Assembly: GCA_965248775.1 (NCBI GenBank)
Contig: OZ252150.1
Location: 5,828,001-5,892,000, forward strand
Reading direction: 5' to 3'
DNA: 64,000 nt
From: JBHHUI01 sp965248775
Lineage (GTDB): Bacteria > Chloroflexota > Anaerolineae > Anaerolineales > JBHHUI01
Under the pieces are notes generated by a model. The model did not search any database and was not told where the DNA came from. It was given only the letters and a program-made list of their open reading frames with translations. This document shows, piece after piece, positions 36,962-46,368 of the stretch. Both the position numbers and the translations under genes were made by a program. Position 1 is the stretch's first letter. Each line of letters starts with the position of its first letter.

Positions 36962-39328
36962 ATGCTGCTGTTTCTCTGGGCGTATGTTGTCTTGGTTGCA
37001 GGGTCTGTCACCGGGCTTGTGAATTTCCGGCTGAAGATCGTCTCCACCGGACTGGCTGCTCTCCTCATTGGCGGCTGGCTTGTATTGCGAGGGCTGCGTC
37101 GCCAGCGAGTCCAACTCGCGAATATCGAGTTTGGTGTCGCTGTTTTCCTTGGGGTGCAATTATTGGCCGCAGTATTCTCAGAAGATCCTCGCCGGAGTTT
37201 TGAAGTTGTCTCTCAATATATTGTCTACGTTCTTCTTTTCTATACGATTCTCGATTGGGTTCGGGCTGGCTTACCACCCGAATTAATTGAGAAGACGTTG
37301 CTGATTGTCGGGGGCATCGCGGTTGGGTTTTCGCTGCTGGACCTGGGGCGCATCTTCCTTCAATGGCAAGACTTGTCGGCTGGATTGGAGTTTGCCTCTC
37401 CATTCCAACACCGGCTCTTCTCCGTATTCGGCGAAGCTAATTTATTAGCCGCTTTTGTCAATCTAATAGCACCATTGGCCACTGCACGTCTGCTTGTCAG
37501 CAAGCAGCGACTACCCCAAATATTTCTCGCAGTGCTGCTACTCGCTGCGCTTCCGGTGGCAGTATTCGCTTCCTCAAGGGGCGGTTTGCTTGGTTCCCTG
37601 GCAGCTATAACAGTCTTCGTCGGATTATGGGTGACGGTTGTGTCCTCCAAAGCGCGAGCACGGACACAATGGCTGTTTGCTGCGGCGCGCAAATCTCCAT
37701 ATATCACCGCAGTTTTTGCTGGTTTGGTACTTCTCATTCTCACCAATGTGGCTGTATCTGCGTTCCGGTTTGAAGGAAATGCGACGCATTCCCGTCTGTT
37801 AGATGCCCGCCGTGGATTTTGGACACCCGCATGGATCGGCATCCAGGCAGCGCCTTTGTTGGGCAGTGGCCCCGGTTTATACCCGGCGCTATATATGCGT
37901 TACCAATCGATGCCGCCAGTGCGACCTTATCTGCACGCACATAGCCTGCCGGTAAATGTGACCGCGGAATCCGGTTTTCTGGGCGGGGCAGCGCTATTGT
38001 TTTTGGCGTCTTCGATTGGGGTGGCCGTTTGGAAGGCGCTGCCTGCTGCCAAGAACGAACGCGCACGATATGCCGGGATCTGTGCTGCTCTGGCAGGATT
38101 GGCTGCGCATTTACTTTTCGATGATAACACCCGCTTTTTAGCAACGGCAATCACCGCAATTGTGTTGCTTGCGATAGTGCTAGGACGCGCCGATGCTGCC
38201 AAGACTCGCCGAGCCCTCCATCCAGTTTGGTTGGGCGTGCTTGGTATTCCCGTGTTGGGTTATTCGGTTGTCTCCCTGGGTGCGCAGTCATTCCACGAGC
38301 GCGGGATTGACGCAGCGATTGAAGGTGACTGGAAGCAAGCGAGTGAATTCTTCGATCAGGCCAAAGAGATTGACGCGGTACTGGCTGTGTACTGGTTGCA
38401 CAGTGGCTATGCGTATGGAATGCAGGCAACGGAGGGTGATGATCTCGCACTTCGAGCGGCTATCTCGAATTATGAACAGGGTATCGCGCTCGAACCAGAG
38501 TACGCCCCCAACTACGCCAATCTGGGCGGTCTATATCGGGCCGCAGATAACGCGGATGCGGCACGAAGTGCATTCGAGGCCGGTCAGGAGCGAGCCGCTC
38601 GAGCGGCTATCTACCCCCTCAATGCCGGGGCCGTTGCCGAGTGGAATGGTGATCTGGTAGCGGCCAAGGAGAACTTCGCCATTGGATTACAGCGTGAACC
38701 CCAACTGCATAGTTCGATATTTTGGACGGTCTCTGACTTTCGTGCCGAAGTGATCGAGAGTTATAAGGCTGATCTGCCCGAACCCGAATTGCTCGATCAG
38801 GCGCGGCAGGCGATTGACACTGGAGAACTTGCTTTGGCAGATGATTTGCTGGTGGACCTATGGCAGGGCAACTCTTCCAATCCAAAGCTTTATACCGCGC
38901 TCGGACTGCTTGCGCGAGCACAGGGCGATGATGATGCCGCCAGAGACTACTTCCAATCTTCACTCTGGGTACAGTCTCAGTTCAACGCGCTAAAACTCGA
39001 AACAATCCTCGAGCTCGCTGCCCTCGTATTGGATGAGGGCGATACCGAGGCAGCCCTGGCGCAGTACAGCTATGCGATTAACCTGGTGACGAAATACACC
39101 ATATACGGCTGGGGAACGTACGGTTGGACGCCGTACGAATGGTTCGTTTTTGGTCGGCGCGGATTGCCGGTTGATGTGTTGCCTTTCGTCGAGCGCACCG
39201 AAATGACAGTGCAGTTTGCACAGCGCTTAGAAGAAGTTGCATCTCAGCTTGACGCAGCGGGATTTCCTGAAGCGCGTCAAGCCCTCGAGCAGCCCATCTT
39301 CCGTCCTGTGGAACGAACAAGAAAGTGA
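36962..39328 (+). CDS. O-antigen ligase-like membrane protein with TPR tail
   Basis: 788 residues. About twelve membrane segments in the first ~440 residues, with the large outer loop typical of Wzy/WaaL proteins (RGFWTPAWIGIQAAPLLGSGPGLYPALYMRY...HAHSLPVNVTAESGFLGG, including the conserved His). The remaining ~350 residues are tetratricopeptide-like helices (ALEPEYAPNYANLGGLYRAADNADAARSAFEAG). Polymerises or ligates lipid-linked glycan outside the membrane; TPR extensions are known for protein O-oligosaccharyltransferase-like members. ATG 36962 is the first possible start in frame. Confidence 0.88.
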   Translation: MLLFLWAYVVLVAGSVTGLVNFRLKIVSTGLAALLIGGWLVLRGLRRQRVQLANIEFGVAVFLGVQLLAAVFSEDPRRSFEVVSQYIVYVLLFYTILDWVRAGLPPELIEKTLLIVGGIAVGFSLLDLGRIFLQWQDLSAGLEFASPFQHRLFSVFGEANLLAAFVNLIAPLATARLLVSKQRLPQIFLAVLLLAALPVAVFASSRGGLLGSLAAITVFVGLWVTVVSSKARARTQWLFAAARKSPYITAVFAGLVLLILTNVAVSAFRFEGNATHSRLLDARRGFWTPAWIGIQAAPLLGSGPGLYPALYMRYQSMPPVRPYLHAHSLPVNVTAESGFLGGAALLFLASSIGVAVWKALPAAKNERARYAGICAALAGLAAHLLFDDNTRFLATAITAIVLLAIVLGRADAAKTRRALHPVWLGVLGIPVLGYSVVSLGAQSFHERGIDAAIEGDWKQASEFFDQAKEIDAVLAVYWLHSGYAYGMQATEGDDLALRAAISNYEQGIALEPEYAPNYANLGGLYRAADNADAARSAFEAGQERAARAAIYPLNAGAVAEWNGDLVAAKENFAIGLQREPQLHSSIFWTVSDFRAEVIESYKADLPEPELLDQARQAIDTGELALADDLLVDLWQGNSSNPKLYTALGLLARAQGDDDAARDYFQSSLWVQSQFNALKLETILELAALVLDEGDTEAALAQYSYAINLVTKYTIYGWGTYGWTPYEWFVFGRRGLPVDVLPFVERTEMTVQFAQRLEEVASQLDAAGFPEARQALEQPIFRPVERTRK

Positions 39329-39348
39329 ACTAATGGAGATTCTTTCTG

Positions 39349-40566
39349 TTGGCGAATAGAATCTCCCAGCGCGCAAGCCTGTTTCTGATGGCTGCGCTCG
39401 TATTCATATTCCTCACAATGACAGTGGTGACTCGCAACGCATACACTCTGGAGAATCCAGGCGCGAACGACATGCTGCCGCGCTGGATTGCTACGCGAGC
39501 TTGGCTCTTCGAGGGTCTCTCGCCGTACGCACCAGAGATCGAAGAGCGTGGGCAGGAATTGATCTATGGACGCCCAGCTACCAATTTAGGAGAAGACTTG
39601 GCTAGGTATCTGTATTTGCCTTATGCTATGTTTTTCTTCGTTGGGATCGCGCCGCTTTCATACGATTGGGCACAGGCCGCCTGGATGACGGTTCTCGAAC
39701 TGAGTCTAATTTCCCTAGCTATCATTTCGTTCCGGATCCACAAGTGGCGCGTAAGACCCTGGTTGCTTGCCTCTCTCCTCCTATGGGTGATTATTGCTTA
39801 TCCAAGTGCGCGATCTATCCTGCTTGGGCAATTGAGCATTGTGATGATCTTGCTTGTTACGCTGGCGTGGTGGGCGATCAAAGAGAGGCGCGATGATCTA
39901 GCCGGTGTAGCTTTGGTGCTCGCAACTGCGAAGCCAACCATTGCTATTCTGATTGGGCCGGCGATCTTCATTTGGGCGCTGCAACAGCGGCGTTGGCGAT
40001 TGATTATTGCTATGTCCGCGAGCTTGGTAGGCCTGATCATATTTTCTTTCGTAGTCGCACCCGACTGGGTGGAAGCGGTTCTCGCGCAAGCAGCAGACTA
40101 CACAGCTTATACCGAGATTGGCTCGGTGGTGAATATCGTAATCTATGCAATTTCCCCCAATGCGAGTGGGACGGTTGAAATTGGTGTTTCTGGTCTGCTC
40201 TTGCTCTGGGTAATCTGGAGTTGGTGGGACGCCCGCGATGGTTCCGTGGTCGCCCTGGATTATGCGATGGCAGTCACCATTGTGGTGACGTTGCTTGTTT
40301 CCCCGCGAACTGGGACCACAAGCCAGCCGTTGCTCTATCCGGTTCTCTTCATGTTGTTTGCAGCACTTGATCAAAACCGAATCCGCTTCGGGCAAATTTA
40401 CATTGTGTTTGTGCTGGTCGTACTCTTCGTTGGCTTGTGGATCTTGTTCCGGAATACTATCGAGGGACGTCTCGAACAGCCACCCGTATTTCTACCGTTA
40501 CCTATCGGGATCGCGGGCGCATTGATACTCTCGCGGATATCGAAACGAAACACACCAACCTCGTGA
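39349..40566 (+). CDS. GT87-like (DUF2029) membrane glycosyltransferase
   Basis: 405 residues from TTG 39349; about ten membrane segments. First outer loop GANDMLPRWIATRAWLFEGLSPYAPEIEERGQ...YLYLPYAMFFF has the Asp and Tyr-rich pattern of GT87 polyprenyl-mannose-type transferases. Ends overlapping the next gene by 4 bp (GTGA). Confidence 0.78.
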   Translation: MANRISQRASLFLMAALVFIFLTMTVVTRNAYTLENPGANDMLPRWIATRAWLFEGLSPYAPEIEERGQELIYGRPATNLGEDLARYLYLPYAMFFFVGIAPLSYDWAQAAWMTVLELSLISLAIISFRIHKWRVRPWLLASLLLWVIIAYPSARSILLGQLSIVMILLVTLAWWAIKERRDDLAGVALVLATAKPTIAILIGPAIFIWALQQRRWRLIIAMSASLVGLIIFSFVVAPDWVEAVLAQAADYTAYTEIGSVVNIVIYAISPNASGTVEIGVSGLLLLWVIWSWWDARDGSVVALDYAMAVTIVVTLLVSPRTGTTSQPLLYPVLFMLFAALDQNRIRFGQIYIVFVLVVLFVGLWILFRNTIEGRLEQPPVFLPLPIGIAGALILSRISKRNTPTS

Positions 40567-42059
40567 GAACACGCGCGACTATTTTTGGCCTGCTCCTGCT
40601 TGCATTCGCCTTACGCACAACTGCGTTGCAGAGTCGCCCGCTCTGGTACGACGAGGCATTCTCCTTGCTGCTCTCGCAGAGCGGATGGCAGGGCATCATC
40701 AGCGGATCAATCGGCTCCGGCGCTGCGGCCGCAGAACCGCATCCACTCCTCTATCCACTCGCGCTCTCGGGCTGGATGGACTTGCTCGGTCCTACGTTAT
40801 TCTCTGCGCGTTTATTTTCCGCCTTCGCCGGATTCCTGAGCGTGGCGATTGCAGGTCGTTTGGCACACGATTTATTCGGAAGGGGGCAGGCTGTATTCGT
40901 AACCATCCTACTCCTTACGTTCTCCCCTTTTCAAATTCATTATTCACAGGAAATACGCTTGTATGCATTGTCCGCGATGTGGCTGCTCGCTGCCACCTGG
41001 ACGTATCTGCGTGCGTTGCGTGCGGATACTTGGCATTGGTGGGTTGCCTTTGCATTGTTGGCAGCGTTGGCGCAGTACACTCATGTACTGGCGAGTCTGC
41101 TCCTAATCCCTCTGGCGCTGACGCCGTTAATTCTGCGCCGCTGGCGCGAGGTGCGCAACACCCTACTAGCGGGGTTTGCTGCTTTGGTTTTATATAGCCC
41201 CTGGCTTGTTGTTTTCCCGCGACAGGTTGCCAAGCTCGACAAGGGCTTTTGGATTTTAGTGCCGGGTCCAGCAGAGTTGGTGCGCACGCTGCTCGCAATT
41301 AATTTCAATCTGCCATTGCCAGGTGGCTTTGCGGGCTTAGGAGCTGGTCTCTTTGTGGTAGTGCTCGTTGTCGTTTTTACCATTCGGACAGTAATTGTTG
41401 GGCTGAGGGACACGGCAAAGGATGCGCAGGGCGTGCTGTGGCTTGTTTATTTAAGCGCCGCAAGTCTCGGACTGATGTATGTAATCTCTCAATATTTCCC
41501 GATTTATGTTGAACGAGCAATTCTTGCGAGTGGTGCACTTTACATGATTGCACTCGCCTGGAGTTTTTCAAAAATGCCACGTACAACTGCGCTGCTAGTG
41601 GGACCCCTATTTGGTGTTGTAACCTTGGCCGGGATCTGGACACATTTCACCTATACCGGTTTTCCATATGCACCCTACGCGCAGCTCGCGAATCGTCTCG
41701 CGGAAGAAGTGGAAACTGATAGTGTGATCGTCCACAGCAACAAATTAACTTATCTACCAGCGATTGCGTATGATCGCCAACTCAGGCAGCAATTTGTGGC
41801 TGATTTGCCAGACTCGGGCAATGATGTTTTTGCACTATCTTCTCAAGAAGCCTTGGGACTATTCGCGATGCGTGATCTCGTTACAGCCGTTGGCGCTGCG
41901 CCGCGCGTCTGGTTTGTCATCTTCGACCAGGCCATCGAAGAATATCGTGCCGTCGGCGAAACCACCCACCCACACCTGGCCTGGCTTGAAGAGCATTTCA
42001 CTCTTGACAGTGTGCGCCACTTCGACGACCTATTGTTGTACGAGTTCGTATTACCGTGA
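40563..42059 (+). CDS. GT39-like membrane glycosyltransferase
   Basis: 498 residues from GTG 40563, overlapping the upstream stop by 4 bp. The first outer loop carries LWYDEAFSLLLSQSGW, the DE pair expected for PMT/ArnT catalysis, followed by EPHPLLYPLALSGWM. About ten membrane segments and a ~130-residue soluble tail. Translationally coupled within a run of similar enzymes. Confidence 0.82.
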   Translation: MRTRATIFGLLLLAFALRTTALQSRPLWYDEAFSLLLSQSGWQGIISGSIGSGAAAAEPHPLLYPLALSGWMDLLGPTLFSARLFSAFAGFLSVAIAGRLAHDLFGRGQAVFVTILLLTFSPFQIHYSQEIRLYALSAMWLLAATWTYLRALRADTWHWWVAFALLAALAQYTHVLASLLLIPLALTPLILRRWREVRNTLLAGFAALVLYSPWLVVFPRQVAKLDKGFWILVPGPAELVRTLLAINFNLPLPGGFAGLGAGLFVVVLVVVFTIRTVIVGLRDTAKDAQGVLWLVYLSAASLGLMYVISQYFPIYVERAILASGALYMIALAWSFSKMPRTTALLVGPLFGVVTLAGIWTHFTYTGFPYAPYAQLANRLAEEVETDSVIVHSNKLTYLPAIAYDRQLRQQFVADLPDSGNDVFALSSQEALGLFAMRDLVTAVGAAPRVWFVIFDQAIEEYRAVGETTHPHLAWLEEHFTLDSVRHFDDLLLYEFVLP

Positions 42060-42099
42060 TCCACACCATCGGTTGTTCATTGTTCATTTCTTCACTGCC

Positions 42100-43646
42100 G
42101 TGATCCCCACCCGCCGCGATGCTTTGTTTCTTTTCGCGCTCGCCCTGGCGGTAAATAGTGCAGTAGCGCTATTCATCCGCACGCCCGGCTACATGGATGC
42201 AGCCTACTACTTCGCCGGTGGTATGCGACTTGTGCGCGGATTTGGGTTGAGCGAGCCCTACCTATGGAATTATCTGTCTGGGATTGACAGACTGCCCGTG
42301 CCGGGCTCACTGTATTGGCCCCCGCTGACATCGTTTCTGGCCGCCGGTGGCATGGCTTTGTTAGGAAAATCTTTTCGGGCTGCGCAAATGCCGTTTGTTT
42401 TGCTTGCTTCGTTCTTGCCATTCTTGAGCTACCAAATTAGTCGTCGGCTAGGAAGTGATCGGAACGCGAGCTTCATCGCGGGACTGTTGACGGTTTTCAG
42501 CGGCTTTTATCTCGTCGCTTGGTCAACGACGGAATCCTTTGTGATTTTTGCCGCGGTTGGGGTGCTGGCCTTTTTGTCATTTTCACGTGGGCTTGAAAAC
42601 GAAACAATCCGCTGGTTCTTCCTGGCTGGATTGTTTGCGGGTGCAGCCCATCTCACACGCGCCGATGGTGTGTTGCTATTGCTCGTGATGTTCATTGGGG
42701 TCTTCTCTCAACGCAAATCAAATACTTCATTGCGGGCTGGCGCACTCATAGCAGGTTATCTGCTCGTGATGAGTCCCTGGATTCTTCGGAACATGGCGGT
42801 GTTTGGCTCCCCACTTGCTCCGGGCGGAGTCCGCACACTCTGGCTGCGGGATTACAACGACCTGTTTTTATACCCAGCAACGGATATTACTTTGGAGCGC
42901 TATCTCGCCCAAGGCTGGGGTGAAATTTTAAGCGGCAAACTCTGGGCGTTCGGCCAAAACTTGCAAACTCTTTTCTTCGTACAAGGAATGATCTTTCTCG
43001 CTCCGTTTTCCTTGATTGGTTACTGGCAATTACGCCGTCGAATCCTGGTGCTATCTGTGTTAATTTATGCTGTTCTGCTATTCATAGTGATGACATTCGT
43101 GTTCACCTTCCCCGGCACGCGAGGTGGTTTATTCCATTCCGGCGCAGTCCTCTTGCCCTTCTTCATTGCAACCGGAGTGCGCGGACTGGATCGCGTTGTG
43201 GAATCGGCCGCGGCGCGGCGCTCGAGCTGGCAATTTGAGCAAGCCCAAAAGGTTTTTCGGGCTGGTGCAGTCGGCCTGGCAGTGCTTCTATCCGCTCTGA
43301 TATTTAATATGCGTTTACTGAACGGAGGCTGGTCTTTTTACGATGATTTATTCTTGGAGATTGGAGAACAGCTTCCACCAGACTCAGTGATTGCGAGTAT
43401 TAATCGAATAATCCGCCGGGACTGTACGCGGCAGCCGGCCTTGCAGGAGTCTTCATTCCCTCCGGCGATGAAAACATGTTGCGAGCCGTCGTGAAACAAT
43501 TTGACGTTAACTATGTCCTGCTGGACAAGAACCATGTGCCTGCGCTCGCACCCTTGTATGCAGGTGAAGTTGATCCGGAGTTCCTATGCATGCCAGAGGA
43601 AGCGGCTCCCGGTATGTTGCTCTTCAAAGTCGCGCCGTGTGACTAA
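42100..43646 (+). pseudogene. GT39-like membrane glycosyltransferase, frameshifted near 3' end
   Basis: Starts at GTG 42100 (TTG 42073 also possible); GYMDAAYYFAGGMRLVRGFG in the first outer loop and about ten membrane segments. The frame goes off at about 43402-43413, where only nonsense follows to 43494. One frame over, the soluble tail continues convincingly (NPPGLYAAAGLAGVFIPSGDE ... MLLFKVAPCD) to the stop at 43646, 3 bp before the next gene. A single-base indel explains it; the damage affects only the last ~80 residues. Confidence 0.85.
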
Positions 43647-43649
43647 TAT

Positions 43650-45125
43650 TTGACGACTTCAATATTCGGAAAACGAATTCCCAGGCCGGGCCTGTGGATC
43701 GTTGTGCTGGCTGTGGCCTCGGTTGCAAGTTATTTGTTCTTCGTAGCAGGCTCTGTCGGACAGGGCTATCCGCTCGACGATGCCTGGATTCATCAGACTT
43801 ACGCTCGTAATCTAGCCGAGCTGGGGGAGTGGTCGTTCGTGCCGGGGCAAGCGTCGGCTGGCTCGACTTCGCCGTTGTGGACGATTCTGCTTGCAATCGG
43901 CTACGCGCTTGGAGTACAGCCCGCATTCTGGACGGGCCTGCTCGGGGCCGGAGCGCACGCACTTACTTCCTGGTTGTCCTATCGACTAGTTAGTAGACTA
44001 TGGCCTGAGAAAAACTTGCTCGCACTGAGTGCTGGGATCGTGGTTGCGCTGGAATGGCATCTGTTGTGGGCGGCGGCTTCCGGGATGGAGACGCTGCTCT
44101 TCATTGCGCTCGTTCTCGCCACTTTCACGGCAACTCATCCACAACAAAATCCCATTTGGAGCGGACTGTTCGCCGGCCTGGCGCTCTGGACTCGGCCAGA
44201 TGGTCTGACGTTGCTTCCATTTCTGGTTCTGACTCTCTGGCTCATTGACGGTGAGATTGGAATACGTTTCAGGCGTATCACCTTAGCATTATTGGGTTTC
44301 CTGTTCCTGGCGTTGCCCTATCTCGCATTTAACGTGCAATTGAGTGGTTCGATTTGGCCGAATACACTCATGGCCAAGCAAACAGAATACGCAATTCTCC
44401 AGACAGCGCCTCTGGCAGAACGGCTTGTGAACTTAACACTACCTCCGCTTACGGGTGCATTGATGCTGATCGCGCCTGGAGCGATTCTGCTTGGCAAACG
44501 GGCAGCTTTCAAAAACCTTATCCCGATGCTCTGGGCCGCGGTTTTTATCGGAGTTTATGCATTGCGACTTCCGGCTGTATATCAATATGGTCGCTATGTC
44601 ATGCCGACGATTCCCATCCTCGTGATCTTCGGCTTGGCGGGTGTCGGCAGGCACCTACAATTGCAGGGTGAAATGCTGCCCCGCGTAGTCAGTCGAACCT
44701 GGCTATTGTCGACAGCGTTTATCCTCGCAGGATTCTGGGTTATCGGCGCACGACGCTTCAGAGCTGATGTACAGATCATCAATTCTGAGATGGTTGCGAC
44801 TGCGCACTGGATTGCCAGAAATACTCCCGCAGATGCAACCATCGCGGCGCATGACATCGGAGCCTTAGGGTATTACGGCGAGCGCGAGATTCTCGATCTG
44901 GCCGGATTGATCTCTCCGCAGGTCATCCCGTTCATTCGGAACGAGACCCGGCTGGCGGCTTTTCTCCAAGCTGAAGATGCCGCCTATCTAATGACCTTCC
45001 CCGGCTGGTACCCGCAGATCGTCAACAGTGGAGAGTGGAAAATTGCATTCACAACCAATGCTCCCTTTGCACCCATTGAAGGTGCCGAAAACATGGCAGT
45101 CTATACTTTAACACCCCCGAAATAA
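43650..45125 (+). CDS. Polytopic membrane protein, ArnT/PMT-like
   Basis: 491 residues from TTG 43650, 3 bp after the preceding stop. First outer loop YPLDDAWIHQTYARNLAELGEWSF has the DDA pair and GSTSPLWT, as in the protein at 29309, of which it is a paralogue. About ten membrane segments and a soluble end (IAAHDIGALGYYGE, LDLAGLIS). Last gene of the polysaccharide region. Confidence 0.8.
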   Translation: MTTSIFGKRIPRPGLWIVVLAVASVASYLFFVAGSVGQGYPLDDAWIHQTYARNLAELGEWSFVPGQASAGSTSPLWTILLAIGYALGVQPAFWTGLLGAGAHALTSWLSYRLVSRLWPEKNLLALSAGIVVALEWHLLWAAASGMETLLFIALVLATFTATHPQQNPIWSGLFAGLALWTRPDGLTLLPFLVLTLWLIDGEIGIRFRRITLALLGFLFLALPYLAFNVQLSGSIWPNTLMAKQTEYAILQTAPLAERLVNLTLPPLTGALMLIAPGAILLGKRAAFKNLIPMLWAAVFIGVYALRLPAVYQYGRYVMPTIPILVIFGLAGVGRHLQLQGEMLPRVVSRTWLLSTAFILAGFWVIGARRFRADVQIINSEMVATAHWIARNTPADATIAAHDIGALGYYGEREILDLAGLISPQVIPFIRNETRLAAFLQAEDAAYLMTFPGWYPQIVNSGEWKIAFTTNAPFAPIEGAENMAVYTLTPPK

Positions 45126-45230
45126 ACCGGAAATCCCGGACATCACTGATAAAAGGCATAACGTGGGTTCATGTTGGCCCCGAGAGAATCTGTTCATGGA
45201 TGCCATAGATTAGTGTCCGCTAAATCTGCA

Positions 45231-45244
45231 CGAGTGTACACTCG
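45231..45244. promoter_or_regulatory. 14-bp perfect palindrome, possible operator
   Basis: CGAGTGTACACTCG, seen directly, about 120 bp upstream of the -35 of the NarL-type regulator promoter. Dyad form suits a dimeric regulator; which one is unknown. Confidence 0.35.
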
Positions 45245-45361
45245 GGGCATTGAGTTTAAGTAAATCAACTCGACATTAGGCATTTTTATTCAAACTTTTC
45301 GCTCCGAAGATGCACTAGACGTGTCCAGCCCGGCACCTATCTTGCTCTACAATACATAAGT

Positions 45362-45391
45362 TTGCTGGAAGTATTCTGGCTATGCTATACT
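45362..45391 (+). promoter_or_regulatory. Promoter of the NarL-type regulator
   Basis: TTGCTG (45362-45367), 18-bp spacer, TATACT (45386-45391) preceded by TGC, i.e. again an extended -10. 46 bp upstream of the ATG at 45438. Confidence 0.55.
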
Positions 45392-45437
45392 CGATTTGCA
45401 TGGATGTGGATCACCTCTGACATGCTTGGAGCAGTTA

Positions 45438-46134
45438 ATGGATAACTCGATCAAGGTAATTATTGTTGATGATCATCCGCTTTTTCGGCAAGGATTGAAG
45501 GATTTGCTCGATTCTGAAACCGATATCCAAATCATTGATGAAATCGAAAATGGAGAAGTCGCCCTCGAACGCATCAAGGAGTTGCAACCAGATGTTGTAC
45601 TATTGGATGTGAATTTGCCCGGTATGAACGGCATGCAGGTGTGCCGCCAGGCAAAGGCAAGTCGCGAAAAAGCGGGCTTTGTTATGCTCACAGCTTATGA
45701 TGATTCTGAGCAAATCCTGCACGCGTTTCGGGCCGGCGCCTCCGCCTACTGCCCAAAAGATGTAAAGCCCGAAAAACTAACTGAGATCGTGCGGCATGTA
45801 TCAAAGGGTCATTTTGTTGTCGATGGCCAGCTTTTCGATAATGAAGGCATTCAGCGCTGGTTGCATGCACGTGTGGAACAGGTTGATCGACCCTATATCG
45901 AAGACGCTCAGGAATTGTTCTCGCCGCTCTCCCCACGTGAGATGGAAATCCTGCGATATGTAACGCGCGGCATGAGTAATAAGGAAATTGCGCTGGGCCT
46001 GGGCATCAGCCACCAGACTGTAAAAAAATCATATGACTGCAATCCTGCACAAATTGGAAGTGGAAGATCGCACACAAGCTGCGGTCTACGCTTTGCGGCA
46101 TGGTTGGGTACGTTTGCAGGAGACCAAGCGGTAA
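45438..46134 (+). pseudogene. NarL/LuxR-type response regulator, +1 in an A run
   Basis: Receiver domain with the Asp11-Asp12 acidic pair (IIVDDHP) and phospho-acceptor Asp57 (VVLLDVNLPG), then a LuxR-type HTH (LSPREMEILRYVTRGMSNKEIALGLGISHQTVK). A run of seven A at 46022-46028 is one too long; with six the HTH ends properly (VKNHMTAILHKLEVEDRTQAAVYALRHGW) at TAA 46132. As written, the recognition helix survives but the last HTH helix is lost. Cognate kinase 9 bp downstream. Could be a consensus error or slippage. Confidence 0.88.
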
Positions 46135-46368
46135 GGGGCACGAATGGCAAGCGAAGGATCACTCGTACTCAAAGACCTCGTTGCACAATCCCGTGACGAA
46201 TTAGAGCGTACAAAGCGCGAGTTGCAAGAAATCGCACTCATGGTTGACCAGAGTCGTGGCGAGGTAAATAAGCTCGCCAGCCGCAATGCAACCATCAGCA
46301 ACCATATGAAGCAAATCGATGAACAATTTGAGTCGGTGCCGCGCTCCGATATTAAAGCTACTTTTTCT

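Larger units (their letters stand above)
45126..45437 (+). other. Intergenic region before two-component system
   Basis: 312 bp without a convincing gene. It holds the perfect 14-bp palindrome CGAGTGTACACTCG at 45231-45244, which could be an operator, and a promoter at 45362-45391 for the regulator gene. No terminator hairpin is obvious after 45125. Confidence 0.6.

Noticed and set aside
46022..46028. Programmed frameshift in the NarL-type regulator
   Set aside because: A7 could slip, but no stimulatory structure or functional short product is expected, and similar homopolymer changes occur in unrelated genes; an error or mutation is simpler.
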